Assembly (NCBI RefSeq): GCF_013283665.1
Contig: NZ_JABEKU010000001.1
Location: 3,293,137 to 3,357,136 of the forward strand
Source: Ensifer sesbaniae
GTDB taxonomy: Bacteria; Pseudomonadota; Alphaproteobacteria; Rhizobiales; Rhizobiaceae
Length of the DNA: 64,000 nucleotides
Reading direction: 5' to 3'
The notes beneath the pieces are model-generated. The model was given only the letters and a program-made list of their open reading frames with translations. It searched no databases and was not told where the DNA came from. Below, piece after piece: positions 28,288 through 37,252 of the stretch. Made by a program: the position numbers and the translations under genes. Within the stretch, counting starts at the first letter, position 1, and each line of letters begins with the position of its first letter.

Positions 28288-29180
28288 TGAACCTGATTTC
28301 GCTCGCCGAGAATGCGCGCCTCATGCAGCAGAGCCGAGACGAGTGGCGTAAACGGCTCGCGATGCGTCGCCACCAGGCCAACCGTGTGGCGGGCATCCGG
28401 ATCGACGATCGGAATCATCCGGATGTCCTCATGAAAACCGAATGATTTCGCGACGTTGAACGGCATGATGCTGGCCCAGCGACCGGTGCGTACATGCGAA
28501 AAAAGTACTATCATCGAGTTTGATTCGAGCGTCGGACTGGCAACGGCGCCGGCTTCCGAAAAATGCTGGTTGATGATGCGGCGGTTCTGCATGTCGGCCG
28601 TCAATAGACAAAGCCGAACGTCGCTAACCTCTTTCCAGGTCACGCTTTCCCGCTCCGAAAGCGGCGTCCCGGCAGCGGTGACGAGGTGGTAACGCTCGAC
28701 CTGGAGGGGAACGCTGGTCACGCGGCCGAGCGGTTCGTTCTCCAGATAGGTCAATCCGGCGTCGATCTCGAGATTTTCGAGCAGCGCCAGGACCTGCACC
28801 GATGTCGTCGACAGCACGGAGAAGGTGACGTCGGGGTGCTTTTCCTGGAAGGGCGCGGTGATCATCGGCACCATGGCAAGCGTCGTCGGCACCGCCGCCA
28901 GGCGGATATGGCCGGAAAGACCCTTGCGCGCCGCCCGCATCTCCTCCCGCATCGTCCGGGTATCTCCGACGATGCGGCGCGCCCATTCGAGCACCCGCTG
29001 TCCCTCGGGCGTCAGTCCTCGGAAACGCGAACCGCGGCTGACGAGCATGACGCCGAGCTGATCCTCGAGCTGACGAATGGCGGCCGACAACGTCGGCTGC
29101 GTCACCCCACACTCCTCCGCCGCGCGGCCGAAGTGCCGTTCGCGCGCGAGAACGAGGAACATTTCCAGCTTATCGATCAT
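28284..29180 (-). CDS. fdsR: LysR-family regulator next to the formate dehydrogenase operon
   Basis: 298-residue LysR-type regulator: N-terminal winged helix (MIDKLEMFLVLARERHFGRA, then ECGVTQPTLSAAIRQLEDQLG) and a C-terminal co-inducer domain from about residue 90. It points the same way as fdsG, 180 bases upstream, unlike the usual divergent LysR layout. By position it probably activates fdsGBA-fdhD-fdsD in response to formate; the symbol rests on that inference. Confidence 0.85.
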   Translation of the reverse strand: MIDKLEMFLVLARERHFGRAAEECGVTQPTLSAAIRQLEDQLGVMLVSRGSRFRGLTPEGQRVLEWARRIVGDTRTMREEMRAARKGLSGHIRLAAVPTTLAMVPMITAPFQEKHPDVTFSVLSTTSVQVLALLENLEIDAGLTYLENEPLGRVTSVPLQVERYHLVTAAGTPLSERESVTWKEVSDVRLCLLTADMQNRRIINQHFSEAGAVASPTLESNSMIVLFSHVRTGRWASIMPFNVAKSFGFHEDIRMIPIVDPDARHTVGLVATHREPFTPLVSALLHEARILGERNQVQ

Positions 29181-29205
29181 GTCTACCCTTCGGGGACTGC
29201 CCTGC

Positions 29206-29361
29206 CCCTCACCCTAACGGGTTCGCCCCTCACCCTGGCCCTCTCCCCGCGTGCGGCGAGAGGGGACGTGCCGCAGGCGGCATTAACGATGGTTCAAACG
29301 GTGCAGCTTGCCCCTTCTCCCCGCCTGCGGGGAGAAGGTCCCGGCAGGGGGATGAGGGGCG
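29206..29361. repeat. cluster of GC-rich intergenic repeats
   Basis: About 29206-29265 holds a CCCCTCACCCTGGCCCTCTC unit with an inverted CCCCGCGTGCGG core. At 29313-29338 CCTTCTCCCCG pairs with CGGGGAGAAGG, followed by CCCGGCAGGGGGATGAGGGG, the complement of the fragment at 2732-2764. The cluster fills the gap between the SDR gene and the upstream end of fdsR. Confidence 0.7.
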
Positions 29362-29382
29362 AATGCGACCGCAAACACATAC

Positions 29383-30150
29383 TCAAGCGATCAATTGCCC
29401 GCCATTCACCTCCAGCACCTGGCCCGTGATGTAACCCGACAGCACATGCGAGGCGAGGAAAAGGTAGGCCGGTGCGCAATCCTCCGCCGTTCCCAGCCGG
29501 CCGAGCGGAATGGTCTTGCGGGTCGCCTCCAGCTTTTCCGGCGACGAATAACGTTGATGAAAGTCGGTGGTGATCGTGCCGGGCGAAACGCAGTTGACCC
29601 GGATGCCCTCGGGCGCGAGCTCGCGCGCCAGCGCCTTGGAATAGGTGGCGACGAAAGCCTTGGTGGCCGAATAGATCGAGGAGCCGGCACTGCCGCCCGT
29701 GACCGCCGAGATCGACACGGTATTGACGATCGCCGGATGCGTGCCCTTCCGCAGCAATGGCAGCATCGCCCGCGTCATCTCGACGACCGCTGTCTGGTTG
29801 AGCTGGACGACGGTCTGGTATTGCTCGTCGGTAAGCTCCGCCGCGGGGAAACGGCCGACCATTGTGCCGGCATTGTTGATGAGGATATCGACGCTTTCGA
29901 ACCGGCTCCGCACCACCTCGGCCAAACTCTCGACGCCATCCGGCGCCAGAAAATCCGCCGTCACCACATGCGCCCGCCCCTCGGTCGCCGCCGATTCGAG
30001 AAAGTCGGGCAGCTCGCCGATAGACCGGCCGGCATGGACGAGCACGCGCGCGCCGCAGTCCAGGAATTGCCGCGCGACCTCCAGCCCGATGCCGCGCCCG
30101 GCCCCGGTGACGACGACGGTCATTCCCTTGAACAAGGCCGGATGAAACAT
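29383..30150 (-). CDS. short-chain dehydrogenase/reductase
   Basis: 255-residue SDR from the ATG at 30148-30150, which has GAGGGG six bases upstream. Cofactor motif TGAGRGIGLEVA (about 14-25), NNAG, the catalytic Ser-Tyr-Lys with YSATK at about 152-156, and VSPGTITTDF. The C-terminal LEVNGGQLIA is common in FabG-like SDRs. NAD(P)-dependent; substrate unknown. It is divergent from glpR, with the GlpR operator in between, so joint control is possible but unproven. Confidence 0.85.
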   Translation of the reverse strand: MFHPALFKGMTVVVTGAGRGIGLEVARQFLDCGARVLVHAGRSIGELPDFLESAATEGRAHVVTADFLAPDGVESLAEVVRSRFESVDILINNAGTMVGRFPAAELTDEQYQTVVQLNQTAVVEMTRAMLPLLRKGTHPAIVNTVSISAVTGGSAGSSIYSATKAFVATYSKALARELAPEGIRVNCVSPGTITTDFHQRYSSPEKLEATRKTIPLGRLGTAEDCAPAYLFLASHVLSGYITGQVLEVNGGQLIA

Positions 30151-30276
30151 GTCTTTCCCCTCTTCGCTCCTCAGGGCAGCGTCGCCCATCGCCGAAACGA
30201 ATGCAACGCGCTCCCGCATTTTAAACCATGGCGAAACCGGTTTCACGATAAACGCCAATTTATGAAATTGCGCGAC

Positions 30277-30309
30277 TTTCGTTTTTGCATATTATGAAAC
30301 AAAACGAAA
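30277..30309. promoter_or_regulatory. candidate GlpR operator before glpR
   Basis: A perfect inverted repeat, TTTCGTTTT-N15-AAAACGAAA, lies 15 bases before the glpR start. The TTCG/CGAA core is that of E. coli GlpR sites. The same TTTTCGTTTT word is repeated in the glpD promoter, which points to autoregulation and control of glpD by the same protein. Confidence 0.65.
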
Positions 30310-30323
30310 ATAGGGAGGATGGA

Positions 30324-31088
30324 ATGTATCTGACGGGTCGGCAGGCGGAGATCCTGGAACTGGCAAAGAGCGAGGGTCGCGTGCTCGTGGAGGAGCTGGC
30401 CCAGCGCTTTTCCGTCACGCCGCAAACCATCCGAAAGGACCTGAACGACCTTTGCGACGCCAAGGTTTTGAACCGCATCCACGGCGGCGCGATTTTCCCG
30501 AGCGGCAAGGAAAACGTCAAATACGATGCCCGCCGCCAGATCGCAGCGCCAGAGAAACAGGCAATCGGCAAGGCCGCCGCCGAACTCATTCCCGACAATG
30601 CCTCGCTGTTCATCAATATCGGCACGACGACCGAGGCCGTGGGCGAGGCCCTTCTCGACCACAAGGAACTGATGGTCATCACCAACAATATAAATGTCGC
30701 CAATCGCTTACGCGTCTTCCCCTCGATCGAGGTGGTGATCACCGGCGGCGTCGTGCGTGGTTCCGATGGCGGCATCGTTGGCGAAGCCGCCGTCGACTTC
30801 ATCAAGCAGTTCAAGGTCGATTTTGCCGTCATCGGCGCCTCGGCAATCGACCATGACGGCGCGCTTCTCGATTTCGATTTCCGCGAAGTGAAGGTCGCAC
30901 AGGCAATCATCGCCAATGCGCGCCATGTCATCCTCGTTTCCGACTCGACCAAGTTCGAAAGAACCGCGCCGGTCCGCATCGGTCATATCTCGCAGGTTCA
31001 GACCTTCATCACCGATCGCTGCACGCTCGAAAACGTCAGGAAAATCTGCGCCGAACAGGACGTTCGGCTGATCGAAACCGACGCCTGA
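30324..31088 (+). CDS. glpR: DeoR-family glycerol-3-phosphate regulator
   Basis: 254-residue repressor; the ATG at 30324 follows GGGAGG. N-terminal DeoR helix-turn-helix (MYLTGRQAEILELAKSEGRV, VEELAQRFSVTPQTIRKDLN) and a C-terminal sugar-phosphate-binding DeoR domain (INIGTTTEAVGEAL, VVRGSDGGIVGEAAVDFI, DSTKFER). It likely represses glpD and the glycerol importer until glycerol-3-phosphate binds. It is directly upstream of glpD on the same strand. Confidence 0.92.
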   Translation: MYLTGRQAEILELAKSEGRVLVEELAQRFSVTPQTIRKDLNDLCDAKVLNRIHGGAIFPSGKENVKYDARRQIAAPEKQAIGKAAAELIPDNASLFINIGTTTEAVGEALLDHKELMVITNNINVANRLRVFPSIEVVITGGVVRGSDGGIVGEAAVDFIKQFKVDFAVIGASAIDHDGALLDFDFREVKVAQAIIANARHVILVSDSTKFERTAPVRIGHISQVQTFITDRCTLENVRKICAEQDVRLIETDA

Positions 31089-31126
31089 GACGGGAGGCTT
31101 AGGCACCCCTAAAGATTCGGGGAGCA

Positions 31127-31160
31127 TTCGTTTGACATTCGATATGTTTTCGTTTTAACT
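31127..31160 (+). promoter_or_regulatory. glpD promoter with GlpR-like half sites
   Basis: TTGACA at 31132-31137 and TTAACT at 31155-31160 are 17 bases apart, a good sigma-70-type promoter. TTCGTTT at 31127 and TTTTCGTTTT at 31147 overlap it and share the word of the glpR operator; their TTCG cores are 22 bases apart, about two helix turns. Binding there would block RNA polymerase. Confidence 0.55.
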
Positions 31161-31220
31161 GATTTCACTTTCGCTGACGCATCAATTTGTGCGCCGCGAA
31201 AAGTGGAGGGGAAACAGACA

Positions 31221-32738
31221 GTGTCAGAGCAGACAATCTACGACGTCTTCGTCATCGGCGGCGGCATCAACGGATGCGGTATCGCGCGCGACGCGGTCGG
31301 CCGCGGATATTCGGTCGCCTTGGCCGAAATGAACGATTTCGCTTCCGGCACCTCTTCCGGCTCCACCAAGCTCATTCATGGCGGCCTGCGCTATCTCGAG
31401 CATTATGAGTTCCGCCTCGTGCGCGAGGCGCTGATGGAGCGGGAAGTGCTCTGGGCGATGGCGCCGCACGTCATCTGGCCGATGCGTTTCGTGCTGCCGT
31501 ACCATAAGGGCGGCCTGCGTCCGGCCTGGCTCATCCGCCTCGGCCTCTTCCTTTATGATCACATCGGCGGCCGCAAGCTCTTGCCGCCGACGGCGACGCT
31601 GGACATGAACCGCGATCCGGCCGGCAAGCCGCTGAAGCGCCTGTTCAACAAGGCGTTCGAATATTCCGACGGCTGGGTCAACGACGCCCGCCTCGTCCTA
31701 TTGAACGCCCGCGACGCCGCCGACCGCGGCGCCCTGATCATGGCCCGCACCCGCGTCGTCTCGGCACGGCGCAATGGCGCGCTCTGGACCGTCGAGACCG
31801 AAGACCAGACGAGCGGCGAACGCAAGACCCTCCGGGCCCGCATGCTCATCAATGCGGCCGGCCCCTGGGTCGACACGGTGCTTTCCGGCGCGCTCGGCAA
31901 GAACGACGTTCACAATGTCCGCCTCGTCCAGGGCAGCCACATCGTCGTGAAGAAAAAGTTCGACGACCCGCGCGCCTATTTCTTCCAGAACCCGGATGGC
32001 CGCATCATGTTCGCCATCCCCTATGAAGAAGACTTTACCCTGATCGGCACCACCGATCGCGACTACACCGGCAACCCGGCCGATGTCCGCATCAGCGACG
32101 CCGAGGTCGGTTATCTCTGCAAGGCCGCAAGCGAATATTTCCTGGAGCCGGTGACGAAGGACGACATCGTCTGGACCTACTCCGCCGTGCGCCCCCTCTA
32201 TGACGACGGCGCCAGCAAGGCGCAGGAGGCAACCCGCGACTACGTGCTGCGGGTCGAGGGCGACAAGGGTGCGGCGCCGCTGCTCAACGTCTTCGGCGGC
32301 AAGCTCACGACCTACCGCCGGCTCGGCGAATCCGCGCTCGAGAAGATCGGCGAGGCAATCGGCGTCAAGGGATCGAAATGGACCGCCGGCTCGAGGCTGC
32401 CGGGCGGCGATTTTCCTGCCCAGGGCTATGCCGACGAAGTCGCAAGGCTGCAAGAGCAGTATCCCTTCCTTGCGCCGGCACACGCGCGACGCCTGGTGCG
32501 CCTCTACGGCACACGCGCCGCCGCGCTCCTCGGCTCTGCTTCGAGCGAGGCCGCACTCGGCCACCATTTCGGCGCGGATCTCTACGAGGCCGAGGTCAGG
32601 TGGCTGATGACCAAGGAATGGGCGCGGCACGCCGAGGACGTGCTGTGGCGCCGGACGAAACTGGGATTGAAGCTGACGCCCGGCGAGGCGGCAGCACTGG
32701 AGGAGTACATGCGGGGCGCGGCCAACGCAGCCGCCTGA
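31221..32738 (+). CDS. glpD: aerobic glycerol-3-phosphate dehydrogenase
   Basis: FAD enzyme of the inner membrane surface oxidising glycerol-3-phosphate to dihydroxyacetone phosphate and feeding quinone. About 505 residues from the GTG at 31221, preceded by GGAGGGG; an upstream in-frame GTG at 31203 is less likely. Motifs: VFVIGGGINGCGIARDAVGRG (FAD-binding), GTSSGSTKLIHGGLRYLE and VFGGKLTTYRRLGE. Start of glpD-glpSTPQUV; the kinase glpK is not in the window. Confidence 0.94.
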   Translation: MSEQTIYDVFVIGGGINGCGIARDAVGRGYSVALAEMNDFASGTSSGSTKLIHGGLRYLEHYEFRLVREALMEREVLWAMAPHVIWPMRFVLPYHKGGLRPAWLIRLGLFLYDHIGGRKLLPPTATLDMNRDPAGKPLKRLFNKAFEYSDGWVNDARLVLLNARDAADRGALIMARTRVVSARRNGALWTVETEDQTSGERKTLRARMLINAAGPWVDTVLSGALGKNDVHNVRLVQGSHIVVKKKFDDPRAYFFQNPDGRIMFAIPYEEDFTLIGTTDRDYTGNPADVRISDAEVGYLCKAASEYFLEPVTKDDIVWTYSAVRPLYDDGASKAQEATRDYVLRVEGDKGAAPLLNVFGGKLTTYRRLGESALEKIGEAIGVKGSKWTAGSRLPGGDFPAQGYADEVARLQEQYPFLAPAHARRLVRLYGTRAAALLGSASSEAALGHHFGADLYEAEVRWLMTKEWARHAEDVLWRRTKLGLKLTPGEAAALEEYMRGAANAAA

Positions 32739-32756
32739 AAACGCTCGCATTCAAGA

Positions 32757-32847
32757 GCATTTCCAGCAAAAGCGCGCAGCGGTTCTGCGTCCGGAAATGC
32801 GAAAGACGATGAGGTAGAGCGTTTCCGCGCCGGCGTGGAAACGCTCT
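32757..32847. repeat. pair of hairpin repeats between glpD and glpS
   Basis: The first hairpin, 32757-32800, has GCATTTCC/GGAAATGC arms with an inner GCGCAG/CTGCG pairing. The second, 32816-32847, has AGAGCGTTTCC paired with GGAAACGCTCT. Such modules are scattered in rhizobial genomes. A weak relative of the inner core (AGCGCAAAGCGGTTC) is near 20396. Placed inside the operon, they could alter glpD versus transporter expression. Confidence 0.7.
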
Positions 32848-32876
32848 GGACTGCCGATGGCTGGGTGGAGAATTCA

Positions 32877-33947
32877 ATGCTTGAAATGAAGAAGATATCC
32901 AAGGTCGTGGGCGGGGAGACGCATATCTACCCGACCGACCTGGTGCTGGAGAGGGGGTCGCTCAATGTGCTGCTCGGCCCGACCCTTTCCGGCAAGACGT
33001 CGCTGATGCGGCTGATGGCCGGTCTCGACAAGCCCGCCTCCGGCTCGCTGATCTTCGACGGTACCGACGTCACCGGCCTGCCGGTGCAGAAGCGCTCCGT
33101 CGCCATGGTCTACCAGCAGTTCATCAACTACCCGGCGATGACCGTCTATGAGAACATCGCCTCGCCGATGCGCATCAGCGGCGCCGATACCGCCACCATT
33201 GACCGCGAAGTCCGCAAGGCAGCCGAGCTCCTGAAGCTGACGCCCTATCTCGACCGTACGCCCCTGAACCTCTCGGGCGGGCAGCAGCAGCGCACCGCGC
33301 TGGCGCGCGCCATCGTCAAGAATGCCGATCTCGTGCTGCTCGACGAACCGCTCGCCAATCTCGACTACAAGCTGCGCGAGGAACTGCGCGAGGAACTGCC
33401 GAAGATCTTCGCCGCGTCCGGCGCCATCTTCGTCTATGCCACCACCGAGCCATCGGAAGCGTTGCTGCTCGGCGGCAATACGGCAGCCCTCAGCCAGGGT
33501 CGCGTCACCCAGTTCGGCAAGACGATCGACGTCTACCGTCGTCCGATCGATCTCATCACCGCCCGCACCTTCGCCGACCCGCCGCTGAACACGATCGAAC
33601 TCGTCAAGACCGGCTCGGCCTTCACGCTCGACGGCAAGTCCGTGCTCGCCGTGCCGACGCATCTGACGGCGATTGGCGACGGTCCCTGCACCGTCGCCTT
33701 CCAGCCGCACCACATCTCCTTCGACCGGCCGAACGGCGGCGGCAACGCGCTTACGGTCAAGACGGCGATCTCGGAGATCGCCGGCTCGGAAAGCTTCATT
33801 CACGTCGGCTTCGCCAATGCGCGCTGGGTCATGCTGGCGCCGGGCGTTCACGACATCGAACCGGACGCGACCCTCGAGGTCTTCGTCGACACCCGCCATC
33901 TCATGGCCTTCGGGCCTGATGGACGCGCCATCGGCGGCGCAGCCTAA
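32877..33947 (+). CDS. glpS: glycerol ABC transporter ATPase 1
   Basis: One of two ATPases driving glycerol import. 356 residues; the ATG at 32877 follows GGTGGAG, and an earlier ATG lacks a site. Walker A GPTLSGKTS (34-42), signature LSGGQ (132-136), Walker B LVLLDEP (152-158), then a C-terminal TOBE-type regulatory domain. At the switch position the usual His is Thr190 (VYATTEPSEA against VYVTHDQTEA in GlpT), so its own ATP site should be impaired. GlpT has the complementary defect. First gene of glpSTPQUV, as described in Rhizobium. Confidence 0.9.
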   Translation: MLEMKKISKVVGGETHIYPTDLVLERGSLNVLLGPTLSGKTSLMRLMAGLDKPASGSLIFDGTDVTGLPVQKRSVAMVYQQFINYPAMTVYENIASPMRISGADTATIDREVRKAAELLKLTPYLDRTPLNLSGGQQQRTALARAIVKNADLVLLDEPLANLDYKLREELREELPKIFAASGAIFVYATTEPSEALLLGGNTAALSQGRVTQFGKTIDVYRRPIDLITARTFADPPLNTIELVKTGSAFTLDGKSVLAVPTHLTAIGDGPCTVAFQPHHISFDRPNGGGNALTVKTAISEIAGSESFIHVGFANARWVMLAPGVHDIEPDATLEVFVDTRHLMAFGPDGRAIGGAA

Positions 33948-33968
33948 AGGAGGCGCTGGGAGGAAAAC

Positions 33969-35039
<1,071 letters not shown>

Positions 35040-35041
35040 CC

Positions 35042-35908
35042 ATGGAGAAAACCTGGAACAACAAGGCCTGGTTCATGGTGCTGCCGGTCCTCGTGCTGGT
35101 CGCCTTCTCGGCCGTCATCCCGCTGATGACCGTCGTCAACTATTCCGTCCAGGACACCTTCGGCAACAACGAGTTCTTCTGGGCCGGCACCGACTGGTAC
35201 GTCCAGGTGCTGACGTCCGACCGGTTCTGGGATGCGCTCACCCGCAACCTGATCTTCTCGGCGATCATTCTCGCGATCGAAATCCCGCTCGGCATCATCA
35301 TCGCGCTCAACATGCCGAAGAAGGGTCTCGGCGTGCCGGTCTGCCTCGTCCTGATGGCATTGCCGCTGCTGATCCCGTGGAATGTCGTCGGCACCATCTG
35401 GCAGGTCTTCGGCCGCGTCGACATCGGCCTGCTCGGCCGCACGCTCGAAGGCATGGGCATCAACTACAACTACGTGCAGAACCCCGTCGCCGCCTGGGTG
35501 ACGCTGATCGTCATGGACGTCTGGCACTGGACGAGCCTCGTCGTGCTGCTCTGCTATGCCGGCCTCGTCTCGATCCCCGACGCCTACTACCAGGCGGCCA
35601 AGATCGACGGCGCCTCGCGCTGGTCGGTGTTCCGCTACATCCAGTTGCCGAAGATGAAGCGCGTGCTCCTGATCGCCTTCCTGCTGCGCTTCATGGACAG
35701 TTTCATGATCTATACCGAGCCCTTCGTCGTCACCGGCGGCGGCCCGGGCAACTCCACCACCTTCCTGTCGATCGACCTCGTCAAGACGGCCATTGGCCAG
35801 TTCGACCTCGGTCCGGCGGCAGCGCTATCGATCATCTACTTCCTCATCATCCTGCTGCTCTCGTGGATCTTCTACACCGTGATGACCACGAGCGACGCGC
35901 AAGGCTGA
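35042..35908 (+). CDS. glpP: glycerol ABC transporter permease 1
   Basis: 288-residue inner-membrane permease of the carbohydrate-type (MalF-like) family with six predicted helices; the first is at about 10-30. The EAA loop that contacts the ATPases is YYQAAKIDGASRWSVFRYIQLP at about 180-201. Two bases behind glpT and followed by glpQ, so it is part of the glycerol importer. Confidence 0.9.
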   Translation: MEKTWNNKAWFMVLPVLVLVAFSAVIPLMTVVNYSVQDTFGNNEFFWAGTDWYVQVLTSDRFWDALTRNLIFSAIILAIEIPLGIIIALNMPKKGLGVPVCLVLMALPLLIPWNVVGTIWQVFGRVDIGLLGRTLEGMGINYNYVQNPVAAWVTLIVMDVWHWTSLVVLLCYAGLVSIPDAYYQAAKIDGASRWSVFRYIQLPKMKRVLLIAFLLRFMDSFMIYTEPFVVTGGGPGNSTTFLSIDLVKTAIGQFDLGPAAALSIIYFLIILLLSWIFYTVMTTSDAQG

Positions 35909-35930
35909 CGTGAGCGGGAGGAGAACCAAC

Positions 35931-36749
35931 ATGCAGACACAACCGCTTACCGAACGCCTTTCCTGGCTGGTGCCGACGATCTACATCGTCTTCCTGCTGC
36001 TGCCGATCTACTGGCTCGTCAACATGAGCTTCAAGGAGACGAGCGAGATCCTCAGCACCTTCTCGCTCTGGCCGCAGAACCCGACGCTCCGGAACTACCA
36101 GGTGATCTTCACCGATCCGTCCTGGTACAACGGCTACATCAACTCGATCATCTACGTCGTCATGAACACGGTGATCTCGGTGACGGCAGCGCTGCCGGCG
36201 GCCTACGCCTTCTCGCGCTACCGCTTCCTCGGCGACAAGCACCTGTTCTTCTGGCTGTTGACCAACCGCATGGCGCCGCCCGCGGTCTTCGCGCTGCCCT
36301 TCTTCCAGCTCTATTCGGCTTTCGGCCTGATCGACACGCACATCGCCGTGGCACTCGCCCACTGCCTGTTCAACGTGCCGCTCGCCGTCTGGATCCTGGA
36401 AGGTTTCATGTCGGGAGTGCCGAAGGAAATCGACGAAACCGCCTATATCGACGGCTACTCGTTCCCGCGCTTCTTCGTGAAGATCTTCATGCCGCTGATC
36501 GCCTCTGGCATCGGTGTCGCCGCCTTCTTCTGCTTCATGTTCTCCTGGGTCGAACTCCTGCTTGCCCGCACGCTGACGACCACCGACGCGAAGCCGATCG
36601 CTGCCACCATGACCCGCACGGTTTCCGCCTCGGGCCTCGACTGGGGCGTGCTGGCCGCTGCCGGCGTGCTCACCATCATTCCGGGCGCGCTCGTGATCTA
36701 TTTCGTTCGCAACTACATCGCCAAGGGCTTTGCCCTCGGGAGGGTATGA
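35931..36749 (+). CDS. glpQ: glycerol ABC transporter permease 2
   Basis: 272-residue MalG-like permease; the ATG at 35931 has GGGAGGAG seven bases before it. Six predicted helices, and an EAA loop KEIDETAYIDGYSFPRFFVK at about 165-184. It pairs with GlpP. The name follows the rhizobial glpSTPQUV scheme and is not the enteric periplasmic phosphodiesterase GlpQ. The stop overlaps the start of glpU. Confidence 0.9.
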   Translation: MQTQPLTERLSWLVPTIYIVFLLLPIYWLVNMSFKETSEILSTFSLWPQNPTLRNYQVIFTDPSWYNGYINSIIYVVMNTVISVTAALPAAYAFSRYRFLGDKHLFFWLLTNRMAPPAVFALPFFQLYSAFGLIDTHIAVALAHCLFNVPLAVWILEGFMSGVPKEIDETAYIDGYSFPRFFVKIFMPLIASGIGVAAFFCFMFSWVELLLARTLTTTDAKPIAATMTRTVSASGLDWGVLAAAGVLTIIPGALVIYFVRNYIAKGFALGRV

Positions 36750-37171
36750 TGACCGCTCAACCCAATCGCAAGGCCCGTTGGCAACTGCCCTTCGCCGCCG
36801 TTCTCGTCGTCTATGCCGCCGTCGCCGGGCTGCTCATGAGCATGCTGCCGATCAAGGACGGCGCGCGCGACTGGTTCGCGCCGCTGGTCGCCGGCGGCTG
36901 GATGGCCTGGTCGTTCCCGTCGGCCATGTTCTTCCTCACCATCTTCGCACTGCTGTCGATGATGGCAGTCTGGGAATATGCCTCGCCGGGCGGCAATCCG
37001 CGCGTCGGCATCCTGCGCTTCGAGACCACGCGGGGCGATCGCCTCTTCGTGTCATTGCTCGGCAGCGCCTTCATTCACCTTGCATGGCTCGGCTTCGTCG
37101 GCGGACAGAACCTGTGGTGGGCGCTCGCGCTCTCCCTGGTCTATGCCGTCGGCGTCTTCCGCTACGTCTGA
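36746..37171 (+). CDS. glpU: small membrane protein of the glycerol importer (DUF2160 type)
   Basis: 141-residue integral membrane protein with about four helices (about 15-35, 45-75, 95-115, 120-138). It overlaps the end of glpQ through TATGATGA, and GGGAGGG precedes the double ATG. Position and length match GlpU/DUF2160 proteins, found only beside glycerol ABC transporters. It is not a usual ABC component; a role in assembly or regulation is a guess. Confidence 0.85.
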   Translation: MMTAQPNRKARWQLPFAAVLVVYAAVAGLLMSMLPIKDGARDWFAPLVAGGWMAWSFPSAMFFLTIFALLSMMAVWEYASPGGNPRVGILRFETTRGDRLFVSLLGSAFIHLAWLGFVGGQNLWWALALSLVYAVGVFRYV

Positions 37172-37252
37172 GGCGAACCGATTTGACGGGCCGCTGGGTA
37201 GCGGCCCGTCAAAACCTAAAGAACCGCACTCGCAAACCTAAGGGAGGGAATT

